A program made the translations under genes and the position numbers. Below are positions 11,969-23,549 of a DNA stretch of 64,000 bases, one piece after another (the stretch's first letter is position 1; every line of letters starts with the position of its first letter). The DNA is taken from the NCBI GenBank assembly GCA_947095535.1, contig OX352772.1:51169445-51233444 (forward strand). The letters run 5' to 3'. Source of the stretch: Poecilobothrus nobilitatus (taxonomy: Eukaryota > Arthropoda > Insecta > Diptera > Dolichopodidae). Below the pieces are notes generated by a model that worked only from the letters and a program-made list of their open reading frames with translations, did no database searches and was not told the DNA's origin.

Positions 11969-12892
11969 TATGTACTCACTAATCTTGCTGCTTTAGCGTG
12001 ATTAAGAAGTGGCCATTTCTCTATAATATTGCAAAATAAATTTGATTTTTTTTCAATTTCAATTTTTCTTGCAGCAAATGTATTTTTCCATTTAGCTTCT
12101 ACTGAAGTCCATGGTGCTGTATGATTATACAGCCAATCAATATCGTTTTGAACAAGTTTAATGTCATCCGCGATGTTATTCAAATCTTTATCTATTAAAT
12201 ATTGTAAGAGTTATAAAACGATGTAAGAAATATTTTTTTTCATTTAATTACTCGACAATTTTGGTTTATTCCTTAATTTATTAGTAAATATTCCACTTTT
12301 TTTATAGCCTTTTGATAATGCTCTGTATTTAGTATATAGTTTACCACTAGTGTATGGTTCTTTTACAAAAAAATACTTCTAAAACAAAAAATTTTAAAAA
12401 AAAAAATCTTTTTAAATAAAATACAGAATACTTTGGATTCGCCTTAAAATTTTCTGAAATTTTGGTCGCTATTTTATCCAAAACTACTAATGTCATGAAA
12501 GTATTGTTTTCTAGATGATCTTTTACTACAGATGAAGCTAAAAATTCTCTTTCTTCCGTAGTAAAACCTTTGTTTTTCTTGTAGTTTTCTAAAAATTTTT
12601 TTCCAATATTAGAAACTAAAAACACATCCATATTCTATAAATATAAATTTAAAAAAAAAAATATCAATTACTTAAACTAATATTTTAATATTTACTTACA
12701 AACACATAACTTCCGTGAACAGTTAAAAAGTTCGAACTTTGGCTTGAGCCAACATTTTGTATAATAATAGTTTCTTTATGTGCAACATTGCTTTGGCAAC
12801 AGTATGTAAAAGAATTTAATGGTGGAAGGTTCTAAAATACGCACAGAAAATTTAATTTACTTAATAAATATTTTTTTTATTATTTCTATATA

Positions 12893-13092
12893 TAGGGTGT
12901 TCAAAATTGAGGTATCATTTTGATTTTGCCGCCATTTTTTTTCTACCTGGAATTTTTATACGAGGTTTCTTTAGGTATATTCTAAATACATTCCGGTTAG
13001 TTAATATGGAACGTTACACAAAGGAACAACGTGTTTTTGTTATTACAAAATTTTTTGAAAATGGTAAAAGTTTTCAAGATGCAATTACATAT
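12893..13092 (+). mobile_element. Mariner-like element, truncated 5' end
   Basis: It begins with the terminal motif TAGGGTGTTCAAAA, as in the element at 14,147-15,081. A short 5' leader follows, then ATG at 13,006 starting MERYTKEQRVFVITKFFENG, the usual N-terminus of mariner-type transposases (first helix-turn-helix). The open frame breaks after about 28 codons where the sequence joins the SAM-family pseudogene. Everything downstream is missing, so this is a dead 5' fragment. Confidence 0.7.
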
Positions 13093-13424
13093 GTTTATTT
13101 TCCTGTATTCGTTTAGAAAAGCACGGAATTCGGCTCTTACACCAATTAATTTACCAAATAAATCAATTATATCTTTTTCAGTTAAATATTTTAAATTATT
13201 TAACGTTATACCAATTTCTATATTTGAAAAAGATGAATATAGAAAGTAACTTAAAAAAATTAAAAAAATTATTGTTTATAAAATAAATTATGTACCTTTA
13301 AAAAAAAAGAAATAGCTTTCCATTTTTGAATATAAAAGCAAGTCGTAAAACTTTTTGTCATCAGTTGCAAGTTCTTCTACGGAAATAGTTCTGGCAATTT
13401 TTCTACAATTTCAAATTTTTCCAT

Positions 13425-14146
13425 AAAAATATTTCCTTTAGCTGGTAATTTTTCTATATGAAATTTAAAAAATATACAAAATTTATATTTAACATTACGA
13501 ACAATTAAATCATAGAAAACCTAGCATGAAAAACAAAAATAAAAAAATTATCAAGATTTAAGAAAACGTTAGCATCTATATTTGAAATAATTTTAAACGC
13601 TAAGGAAAAACTTAAAAAAATAAAAAATTAACATAATAATACTAAATACGAACCCCTTACACGTTTTGTACTATTTTGTATTTTCTAGATTTAGTTAATT
13701 TTAAATTAATCCGAATAATCAACGTCTTAGTGAAATTAATGATTCTAAAAACTGAAACTTAGTCAAATATGAATCATAAGGGCATAGGGCATCCGCTTCT
13801 TGTAGGAGTGGCAAGGGAAAAAAAATTTAAATATTAAATAGAAAATTAAATGATATATGTATATATAATATAAAAGATATTATCTATAGTACATAATAAG
13901 ATAAAATAGATATTATTTATACATAATAAGATAAGAGTGATACTCAGTATATGTAAATAATACTTAGGTATATAAAAAATAAAATGGTGTGGGTATAAGC
14001 ATAGTTTATTTCTATGTAAAATTATAATCAAGTAAAGTAAAAAAGAGTAAGATGCGCTAACAAATTTTATAGCTAAAATTTCTTATTTATATTTAAAATT
14101 GATTTTCTTCTATTTTCTAAAGTTAAAATGTTTAGTTACATACATA
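13425..14146. other. AT-rich spacer
   Basis: AT-rich with two short direct repeats of 'tattat..acataataagat' type near 13,880-13,935. No gene recognised. Confidence 0.4.
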
Positions 14147-15081
14147 TAAAGGGTGTTCAATATTTGAGGTAACTTTTTAAATTTTAAATAAAAGACATAA
14201 ATTGTATAAAATCTTTATTTATTTTTTATTAGAATTAAAATACAAATGTCCGGTTAATAATGAAAAAGAATGTCATTCAAGTGTCCTCCTCTGCTAGCTC
14301 GGCAAACTGTCAATCTTTTACCAAAATTTTCAATAACGTTTTTGCATAATGATAGTTCAATTAGTGATTTTTGTTCGATGATGTTGCCTTTGAGATGTTG
14401 GATAATTTCAGAATTATCAGCATAAACTTTACTCTTCAAGAAACCCCATAAGAAGAAGTCCAATGGTGTGAGATCACATTATCTTGGTGGCTAATTCAAG
14501 TCTGTTCTACGAGAAATTATTCGATTATTAAACTTCTCTATCAAAAGATTGATTGATTCCGTTGCTGTGTGGTATGTTCCACCATCCTCTTGGAATCACA
14601 TATTCTGCACATCAATATCTTCCAATTGACTCCACAAAAAGTTTATAATCATCTCTCGATATCAAGCTCCATTCACAGTAATTGCATTGCCTTTTTCAGT
14701 TTCAAAAAAATATGGACTAATTACGCCACCTGACCAAAATCCACACCATACAGTGGTTTTTTTTTGATTTTATTGTTTTTTCAAACAATATTCTAAAATT
14801 TTCTTCAGCCCAAATGTGACAGTTTTGTTTATTGACATAGCTGCCAAGTTCAAAATTGTTTCATCGGTGAAGATAATGTCATTGAAAAAATTCTCATTTT
14901 CTTCTTGCATTTCTATGTTACAATTCCAAGGTAGCAGAGGTGACCACTTGAACGATATTCTTTTTCATCATTAACCAGAACCAATGTACTTTAATTCTAA
15001 TAAAAAATAAATAAAGATTTCATATAATTTATGTCTTTTGTTTAAAATTTAAAAAGATACCGCAAATTTGAACACCCTTTA
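14147..15081 (-). mobile_element. Defective mariner-like transposon with about 95-bp TIRs
   Basis: Both ends carry AAAGGGTGTTCAA, and the inverted match continues for about 95 bp inward (14,147-14,242 against 14,990-15,081), flanked by TA. The minus strand between encodes the C-terminal half of a mariner transposase: a segment around FTDE (14,840-14,870), 'FQEDGGTYHTATESI' near 14,550-14,590, LTPLDFFLWGFLKSKVYAD near 14,410-14,470 and CRASRGGHLNDILFH at 14,257-14,300. The N-terminal half is deleted and several in-frame stops are present (near 14,485 and 14,496), so it cannot make a transposase. The same TIR motif occurs at 12,893. Confidence 0.85.
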
Positions 15082-16264
15082 TATAAATATATGCAACCTA
15101 AGTACGTAAATAAAATTGATAAAAATGAACTACCATATAACATAATATGTATATTTCGCAAGTTCTTCTCATGCCTAAAACTTATTTGTTTTTAAAAAAA
15201 AAAAAAAAACTTCAAATATAAATTATTCAAAATTGCACTTTTTTGTTAATGATTGTATGTAAGTACACCATTTCATTATTTTATATTTGTCCATACTTAT
15301 ATTGTATAACAAAACACATTTTAAATAAAATTTTAAAACTTATATATTTTCAAATATAATTTTTTTTTTTTTTCTATAATGATGTATAAACAATACACTT
15401 TAGTTTAACTTGCTTTAATTTTTACTTATTATAATATTTTATTTAATATATTTGTCCTTTTTTTATAATTTTAATTAAAAATATTTTATTTAGGTACTGT
15501 ATTTCTGAATCACTTGAACACTAGAATTATAAAGAACTAAAACTGTATAAAAAGATTAATTAATACTGTAATTTTACCGTTTGTTCTTTGGTGGGAATAA
15601 TAGGGGTCTTCACATAAAAGTGCAAATTAGTCTTGCATTGGAGGATCTAAGGATTTGAGGAAATTTTTGAGAGCAATTGTTGTTTTTTCATGTATAAAAA
15701 AATATGCACTAGAGAATCGGTACATATTTTTCCTAGACTAAAATATCCTCTACCTTAACCCTATTGCATATTTTATTTACTCGAGGATATTTTTTCGAAG
15801 TTAATTTGACGTTTTTTAGAATTTATTTGGATTTCGGTTTTGGAATTTATTGGGAGTGCATCAAATAAAAATAGCACATTCGACTAAATAATCTATAAAA
15901 ATGCTTTAAAAGTGTTTTTTTGGCATTTTTTTTTAGTTAAAAATTATTTATTTTGCAGAATCAAAACTCAAAAGTTATATTTTATTTTTCAAAGTGAAAA
16001 CTAGATATTTATTCAAATAATGATATAATATAACAGATAGGTACCAACTACCAACTAACATTTTCTAAAAATACCAATTAAGATTTCTGGAAAGATACCA
16101 ATAAACATTTCTATAAACCAATAAAAATATCTGTCATCTGTAATTTTTTACTTTGTAATTTATATTTTGCATCGGCTCGTTCATATAAAGTAGGAAATTT
16201 TTCCTTCGATGCACTTTTATGTAAAGATTCCTAATATATTCTTAAGAAGGTATATGTTTAAGCT
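15082..16264. other. AT-rich spacer
   Basis: AT-rich DNA with long A and T runs (for example 15,195-15,210 and 15,359-15,374). No coding exon, RNA gene or repeat boundary could be supported. Confidence 0.4.
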
Positions 16265-16265
16265 A

Positions 16266-16772
16266 AGCCCACAATAGATGTGACGTGACGAGACGTTAAA
16301 AAAAAACGTAAAAAATTTCGTACGATTTCTTTCGCAAAGTGTAAACGAGTAACCAACCAAAATGAAAACGTATTGACGAACAAAATGATATGCTTCTAAA
16401 TAGTAATTTTATTATTTATCAGATTTAACTGATTTTTAAAATGGAGAAATATGATAGGCTTATAAAGATGTGCAAAATAATTTTTGATTACATTAAAATG
16501 TTCAAAATGTGAAAATGTTTATATAAAATTTGTAAAAAAAAATATTTTATTATACAAAGCGACTGTAAACAAATTTTTTTACGTAAATAACACGTAATGG
16601 CATCTTTTTACGTAGACTTTATGTGACATTTATGCCGTTTATATGATATATAATTTTTCGTAGTACTGTTTTTTTTTTGACATTTTTATCGTCTATTTTG
16701 ACTATTCATATATTTACATGGAATGGTAGAATTTTTACTCGTCTCGTTATGTCTCGTTACGTCTATTTTGTA
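16266..16772. mobile_element. MITE-like element with about 30-bp terminal inverted repeats
   Basis: The left end reads 'acaatagatgtgacgtgacg' and then 'agacgttaaaaa'. The right end, reverse-complemented, reads 'acaaaatagacgtaacgaga' then 'cataacgagacgag'. These are imperfect inverted repeats about 500 bp apart. The interior is AT-rich with no open frame, which fits a short non-autonomous DNA transposon. The superfamily is not clear from the ends, and I could not establish a convincing target duplication. Confidence 0.55.
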
Positions 16773-18514
16773 CTGTACTTTATTGTTAAATAGGAATAAT
16801 ATGTTCCTATATTAAATATACACATACATATATATATATTATTCCTAAATTCTACGTAAGAAAGAAGATATTCTTAAAACGAATAATATTGTTTTATTCT
16901 TTTTCAAATTCGCAAGTATCACATTATAAAATTTGCTTAGTTACTTTTTTCAATTTTATGACTGTCATGTCACTGTACCTATGCTCTGCATTTTTTGAAT
17001 AGAGTTTCAAATGTACCATGCTTTGTTTTTTTTGTTACAATTCGAAAAATTTGTTCTTTATAGAAATAATCATAGATAACATAGATTGGCAATGAAGAAA
17101 ATACTTTTAGTCAATTTTGAGAAACAGCTGAGTGAACCGTGCTTATATGTTGCTTCATAGTTTCTTCAGAAATAGTTTCCTAGAAGATGAAATACTTTCA
17201 TTTCTAATATTTTTAAAAATTTTATTACATATTTTATTACTTATAAGTAGTTAAAATTGTTAATAATTTTAATTAAATTAAAATTTTAATTTTAAAAACA
17301 AAATTTATCAATTATTAAGTAATATAAGAACTTGAAATTTCTTAAATGAAACTGGTTATGAGAAATCGCTTTACATTATTTTAATAAATCTAAACAGCTG
17401 AGTGAACGAAACTGTATATAAATATATTACAAATATAAAATGCATAACTATGTATTTTTTATGACTGAGTAAGAAAAGATAGGAAAACACATATGTAAAA
17501 AGGAAAGAGATGACTATCACCTTCCCTCCCATCTATTTGTAATAGATATATAATTACCCTAGAGCTATTTATCAAAAATGTATGGTTTTCGATTTTATTT
17601 TTAGATTTTATAACCAACCTCAATAAGAAGTTTGCATTTACGTCATTAATGTCGTTTGCGTTAATAAGGCGTAAAACAGTTTGTTTTGAAAGATATTATA
17701 TCATCAACCTCCATCTAGTCCTTATAAAAGTATCGACAACATGAAATCTAAAAAAAATTTATTTAAACGATTAGCAAAATACACTGTATCTCATTTTCTC
17801 TAATTACTTCCAGATTAATTTTATTCATAAAGAGTCTTATTGACGAAACTTTAAAATGATTCTATAAATAAGTTTTAGTTTTAAAAAAAAAAAAAAATAG
17901 TTTTCAAACCATTTAAATTTTCCAAAATAAACCCAACAATTAAAAAGGACATTATTTATTCACTTTCTTACAATTCCTATTAATAATTTAAGGATAACAT
18001 TTACATAATTTGATGGATGCCGTAAAAAAAAAAAAAGTTTACAATATTGTAGCAATTTTGCTTCATTACAATACAAAATACAAAAAAAAAACAATAAAAA
18101 ACTATTTTTAGTAAAAAAGGTCCTTTTAAAATATAAAAAATACTGCAAAATGTTAAAGTTGACAAAAAAAAAAAATTTTTTAACTTTTCTTTTAGAATGC
18201 CTTCGAATAAAACAGTCAAAAGGTAAAAGTAATTGTAAATCTATAAAAAATACCATGTAATATACTATTTGTAAAGATAATTTATATTTTTATCAGAGGA
18301 TACAAAGTATAATATAATAAAAAAAAAACAATTGTCTCTAAAAATAAATTACTTTAAAAGTTCAACGGATATCATAGTAATATTTTACACATTTATTTCT
18401 TTTACTACCTTTCCTTCCAACTACCTTCCAACTAAAAGCATATAATAAATTTAAATTTATTTTCTTCATTTAAGGAAAACTTTAAGTTTTTAGATAAATA
18501 ATCACCGGTCACTT
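16773..18514. other. AT-rich spacer
   Basis: AT-rich. The overlapping minus-strand open stretches at 17,960-18,256 are rich in F, K and L codons from poly-A/T runs and show no domain. The motif 'cagctgagtgaac' occurs twice (17,126 and 17,396). No gene supported. Confidence 0.4.
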
Positions 18515-18838
18515 TCTAATAAAGAAGGATGCCAGAAGACTTGGCTTATCCGCAAACGACTATTGTAGAACCTGCAAGGATGAAAAAGAGGAGGAAACTA
18601 CTCTCCATCTCCTATGCACATGCCCGGCCTTGTCGGCAAGAAGGAATACCCATTTGGGGCAATATCTCTTCGACAGCCTTAGCGTTCTGTCAGGTAAAAA
18701 TGTGAAAAGTATTCTTCGCTTTGCAAAAAGCTCAAATTGGTTTTAACGAATGGGATAGAAAAGCTTCTATGTGGTATCACAATGGACCAAATACGGTCTA
18801 AGTGTGCCTTTTTGGCAGCCACCTTAACCTAACCTAGA
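18515..18838 (+). mobile_element. 3' fragment of a non-LTR retrotransposon
   Basis: A GC-richer island encodes, in one frame, DYCRTCKDEKEEETTLHLLC, continuing as TCPALSARRNTHLGQYL and ending with FAKSSNWF. This is the C-x2-C-x-H-x-C knuckle and C-terminal tail that follow the RNase H domain in Jockey- and R1-type ORF2 proteins. Only the last hundred or so codons remain. The 3' end is 'ccttaacctaaccta', a typical non-LTR terminus. Inactive relic. Confidence 0.75.
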
Positions 18839-19211
18839 TAAATTTAATATACGAGTAGCATGACATTATTTAAAATCTTAAAATTAAATTAATTTTTTAT
18901 AAATAAATGACTTTTGTCAGAGACAAAATGAGCGGTCGCTATGAAAAAGTGAAATAAAATCAATTTTAAAAGCGACATAATATCAATAAAGTTTATGTCG
19001 TTTTACTTAAAAATGGTGGAGATGGTCACAATATGCAAAATTGACCTTATGCCACTTTAATGAACATAAAAGTGACATAAAGTCAAGATGTTTTTAGAAT
19101 GGAAAAAAATGCGATTATTTTTAAGATAAATGGTAGGTGTGATCCCAAAAAAAATAATAAAAATGAGTTTTACACCCTATAAATTGTGGTTTTTCAAAAG
19201 TCTTCAAAGTA

Positions 19212-19433
19212 CAGGATGTTTCAATTTTTCTGAATTTTGTTCAGGCACTTTTTTAAAGTTTTGATATTCGGTTCTATTCTTGAAATCTTATTTTTATCTA
19301 TATGTATGTAAAAAATATATTTAAAGGGATTTTAGATTTGTATTCAGCATCTTTTTTTCCGCAGGGGGTTAATTTTGATTCACAAAGTTTTCAAAGGCGA
19401 GATATCTTTACGCTTCCACTACGAAACACCCTA
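19212..19433. mobile_element. Short Tc1/mariner-style MITE
   Basis: The left end CAGGATGTTTCAA and the right end (reverse complement) TAGGGTGTTTCGT form inverted repeats around about 220 bp, each beside a TA dinucleotide. The open stretch inside has no domain. The ends resemble those of the mariner-type elements at 12.9 and 14.1 kb but are not identical. Confidence 0.45.
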
Positions 19434-19829
19434 TATAGTGTATACGATAATAAACTTAGACTTAGATCTAAGCATAAAATAAATCTACACATTTGGACTG
19501 ACAAGTGATGTTAATTAACATTAAATGCATTAACTTCGAGATAAGTAGTTAATAAAGGACCCGTGAATAAAAGACCTTATGTGAATAAAGATATAATGGC
19601 TTTAACTCGCATTCAATAACGAAATAAAGCCATATCACCGATATTATCACATATGGTTTTATTTCTCATTTAAATGAAAAAAATCCATAACTTTTTCTAA
19701 AACTTTACGAATTGAAGCCATATAGAATATATTTAAAAAAAAAAACATTTCAAAACATTTTAAATTCTATGTTATTAGAATGTTTCTGTGTTATGTAAGA
19801 CTTCTTTCTGTGTTTCTGTTTTCTGTTGG

Positions 19830-20290
19830 TTACAAAATCTGGGTTTTAATCATTTGTTTGGCAAGAGTTTGGAAGTGTAAACCTCCACTATTTAAAAAAG
19901 CTCTCTGTTAAAATATGATAAGAAAAAATAATTAGGAAGGGTTTTGTGATTTGTTGCAAAATTAGGGTTAGATATAAGCTTTTAATAGAATTTATACTCG
20001 TGCGTATAGGTATATATTTGCGAGATTCCGAATTTGGAAGGATTTAACCGTTGTTTACAAAAACAGGGTTGCTCCCTTTTCTAAACTATGTATATATTTA
20101 TGTATATTTCAGACTCTGAATTTAGATAGATTTTATAATTGGTTACAAAATCAGAATTGTCACATTTCCAAATAATACACAAAAAGATCGCGAGCAGGTA
20201 TTTTAGAGTTGGATTCATAATCAGGGTTATACAGTTTTTCCAGAATATTTGAAAGATTTTCCAGTTGGATTCACAATTAGAGTAATTAGA
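19830..20290 (+). repeat. Array of 'GTTGGTTACAAAATCAGGGTT' -type monomers
   Basis: Six degenerate copies of a core 'gttggttacaaaatcaggg' occur near 19,836, 19,950, 20,050, 20,140, 20,208 and 20,275, about 65-110 bp apart, usually preceded by 'gattttatag' or 'gattttagag'. The same core occurs in the opposite orientation at 22,400-22,710 and as an inverted pair near 9,420-9,575. No protein is encoded. Confidence 0.55.
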
Positions 20291-22399
20291 GTAATTTTAA
20301 ATTAATTATCGCTATATTTCCGCCCAGCGACACTTTAACCTAATCGTACGTAATATGAATGAGCTTATATATATGTACATACATATTTCAACAAAAATTA
20401 AAAAAAAAAAATTAAAATATACGCTACTTATTTATTACTTTCTTCTCATATACGTATAGCATAAAGTATAGCAATCTGTCAAAAAGTTTAAATTGAGATC
20501 ATGTTATTTTTAGAAATTTAAGGCTCCAAGATCACAAAAAACATTGGGCACGACAAGACGAACAAAAAAATGTATGGAAACGGGGGCCTATTTTCACTGC
20601 TTTAGAAGTTATGAGACTTTAACTATTTTTTAACCACAATTTAGTTTTATTTCGATAAAGACAGAAAAGATAAGACAGAAAATAACGAAATATTTACCAT
20701 CATCTAAATCTAAATCATTTTCAAACATTACTGTATAGTGTCCCAGTATGAGGTTATAAGGACTTAAAGTTAAATATTTTTAACAAAGTATTAATTAAAG
20801 ACCTTTTATCAAGAAAATAACGGTATTAACATAAAATAAAATTGAATTATGGTTGGAAAATAGTTAAGGCCTCATAACATCTAAAACAATGAAATTAGCT
20901 CCCCCTCCGCTCCTTCCATACAATTTTTTTATTCGTCTCGACATACCCAATCACCCATTTCAAGGAAAACCATCAATTCGGAAACACCTTGCAGATACAT
21001 ATCAAGAAATCTTCGAATAAATAAATAAATTTAACTGCACCTGATCTTTACACATATATCACATTACATTATAATGTAATACATATAATTTATTGCTTGA
21101 AAATTAGACAAGATCTGAACATTTTAATAATACATATATGATAAATTTTAGATCTGATATATTATTATATTACTTATATAATTAAAAACTAAACTATAGC
21201 AAATTTCAATTTCTTTCAAAATTTGCATCATGTTCTGTTATAAAGTGTTCAGCAGAAAGCTGGGCTTTTTATTCTCATCTCATTCATTAAAAACTTATCG
21301 TAATTTTATACATATAACGTATATAAAAAGTATTATTTTGTTCAAATTAGATCTTGTATATATAAAAAAGGGCTTATATTTATATAAGAAATCTTAAAAT
21401 TTATACATCTTAATTTATTTTTTTATTTTCTATTTTTGTAGTACAAAACTATTAAAATTCATTTTTAATTACATCCTCTATATTGTTTTAATTTGAAAAT
21501 AACCAATATAGAAATGTTATATTTAAAGATCGAAAAATATACACAAAATAAAAAAAATATGCTTTATAAACATTTTATATATAATTTATTAGAACTTTAT
21601 ATTATTTTTTTTTTTTTATTTTGTGCTAACACAATAATTTTTACAATATTTTTTTATTCGTTCTATACTTACACTTTTTTCTACATAAATTTAAATTTTT
21701 TACAAAACTTTTTTATATTCCTATATATAATATAAAAAAAATGAGTACATGATAGTTAGCGTAAATTCATTTCGCAAAAAGATATTTTGCCTAATGCCTT
21801 TTGACGAAAAAGAGTTATTTATAGCAAAATGTTACTTTTTTTTATATAAAGGATGGATCGCTCTTGAGCAGACTATAAATGTATTTTATATCTGACATAA
21901 AGAACAGAAAAAAACAGCTGATTAGACAAATGCAAATTTGTTCATATCGTTTTTTTGTTTTTTTTGTGTTCCGAGTTCTCCCTTATCTGACAATTTTGAC
22001 AGTTGTTTTAAATCTGACATCTAGTTTATCTGACTTAGTTTTATCACATCCCTTATCTGACAGTAGTTTTATCACATTTCTTTTAGAAAGTATTTAAAAT
22101 TAATCCTTCCAAATTTCTTTATTTTATAATGTTAAGTAAAGAATCCTTTATTTTCCTGCTATCAAACACTTTAACTATATAATCGTATATATACGATTAT
22201 GTGAAAATAACGAAAAATACGTATCAAAAGTCAGATAGAATTAGAATAAGTTCTAAAATAAAATTTACTTATTTAATGTCATCTATAACTTGTCAATAGT
22301 TCGTTTTTATTATGTTCACACTATTTGTTTTTACATATATGATATGGTAAATTCAGAATTTTCTTTTATGCACATGTGTATATAAATATTCTCAAAAAT
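20291..22399. other. AT-rich spacer
   Basis: AT-rich. The repeated motif 'cccttatctgaca' occurs near 21,980 and 22,050. Open stretches at 21,493-21,735 and 21,879-22,097 are low-complexity. No gene supported. Confidence 0.4.
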
Positions 22400-22710
22400 G
22401 CGTATAAATTTGATTTTGAAACCAACTATAAAATTTTATGAAATTCAGAACTTTACATATGCTTAGCAGTATAGCACACATAATGTATACATATTCAGGA
22501 AAAGTGAACAATTCCGATTTTGTAACTAACTCTAAAATCCCTCCAAATTATTTTTTTAACATATATATAAGTATATTTCAATAGGGGACAGGGGATCCTG
22601 ATTTTGTAAACAACTGTAAACTCTCTTCTATATATTATTTTTTACATACTTAAAATAACCCTCTGCTAAACAAATTACTGAAACTCTAATTTTATAACCA
22701 ACTTTAAAAT
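22400..22710 (-). repeat. Inverted array of the 'GTTGGTTACAAAATC' monomers
   Basis: Four monomers appear as 'gattttgaaaccaacta', 'gattttgtaactaactc', 'gattttgtaaacaactg' and 'aattttataaccaactt' near 22,418, 22,518, 22,601 and 22,689. They are the reverse complement of the array at 19.8-20.3 kb, with similar 80-100 bp spacing. The two arrays therefore form a large, interrupted inverted repeat. Confidence 0.55.
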
Positions 22711-22754
22711 TCCTCTTAATTATATATTTCACATACATTTATTTTATTACCATT

Positions 22755-23180
22755 TTTACTTTAACTTAAGACTTTTTTACTTTAAGTGAATTTTTTTTTT
22801 TTTTGTTTGAAGTGAAGACATTTTTAATTTATGTGAAATTTTTTTATTTTAAGTGAAGATATTATTACTTTAAGTAAAGAATCTTTACTTTAGTAACTTA
22901 TGTTATATAAATATTTAATAAACATATATATTTTATTTTCGTAATATATGTATATAAATATATTTTGATCTGATATTTATACCTATATCTAATATTTATG
23001 TGTATGCATATAATATATTATGATTGTATGTATTTTTTTTTTTACTTTAATTTTTGTTAATTTTTACTTTAATGTTTTCACTTAAAGTAAAAAATCTTCA
23101 TTTAAAATAAAAATGTCTTCACTTTAAATAACAAATTTTCTCTTAAAATTAAAATGTCTTCACTTAAATTAAAAATAGTA
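22755..23180. repeat. Minisatellite palindrome (AAGTGAAGACATTTTTA motif)
   Basis: The left arm (about 22,755-22,900) repeats 'tttaagtgaagacattttt' with variants at roughly 30-bp spacing. The right arm (about 23,040-23,180) carries the reverse complement ('aaaaatgtcttcacttaaa' and variants). The loop between is ATATAT-rich. The arms would pair extensively in single-stranded form. Confidence 0.6.
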
Positions 23181-23422
23181 TATATGTATATACATATATA
23201 TATAAAAATATTTAAGTATAGAAAGTATATATATACACACATAAACCAGATACAAAAACTATTTACTTATATTTATCTATAAGTATGCATATATAGATTT
23301 GTTTTTAACTCATATACATATATATAAATACATATATATAAACAGTTTTTGCTTATTCAAAAATATAAATATAAGTATGTATATATTTACACAATATATA
23401 TATATATGTATTATAAAATAAT

Positions 23423-23540
23423 TTATTGGTTAAATATTAGTTTGTTAAAAGACTTTTTTGCTCTATAAGTCTTTTTATTAAAAATGGCATTAGACCAAGT
23501 GTCTTCTTGCGAATTAAATTTAGGTAAATTATCGTGCTCC
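23423..23540 (-). other. Possible terminal coding exon, unidentified
   Basis: On the minus strand an acceptor (TTTTTATAG) at 23,541-23,542 is followed by an open frame of 38 codons (EHDNLPKFNSQEDTWSNAIF and onward) ending in TAA at 23,423. That stop overlaps an AATAAA polyadenylation-type hexamer. Composition is more protein-like than the surroundings. It does not join in phase directly to the exon at 29,973-30,060, so at least one further exon would be needed if they belong together. Weak evidence. Confidence 0.2.
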
Positions 23541-23549
23541 CTATAAAAA

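Larger units (their letters stand above)
10130..13424 (-). pseudogene. Broken SAM-domain multigene-family member
   Basis: Reading the minus strand from ATG at 13,424, a series of exons with proper splice sites reconstructs a protein type I recognise as a multicopy arthropod 'uncharacterized' family. Exon 13,296-13,424 holds MEKFEIVEKLP and, after a frameshift, ISVEELATDDKKFYDLLLYS. An exon from about 13,110 to 13,249 holds a SAM-like helix set (LKYLTEKDIIDLFGKLIG). Exons follow at about 12,700-12,835, 12,456-12,630, 12,239-12,365 (VKEPYTSGKLYTKYRAL) and 11,994-12,194 (WLYNHTAPWTSVEAKW). C-terminal exons lie near 10,675-10,850 and 10,130-10,590 (SAEFVVFADSILYKFKEFL). It is dead or dying: there is a frameshift in the first exon, another near 10,760 and an in-frame stop near 10,387. 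A family B element sits in one intron and a mariner end beside the SAM exon. The biochemical role of the family is unknown to me. Confidence 0.7.

Noticed and set aside
17960..18256. 98- and 72-codon minus-strand frames rich in phenylalanine
   Set aside because: Low-complexity translation of poly-A/T runs, with no splice context or domain.
21493..22097. Plus-strand frames of 72-80 codons
   Set aside because: AT-rich hydrophobic strings with no recognisable motif, in a region with no other coding signal.
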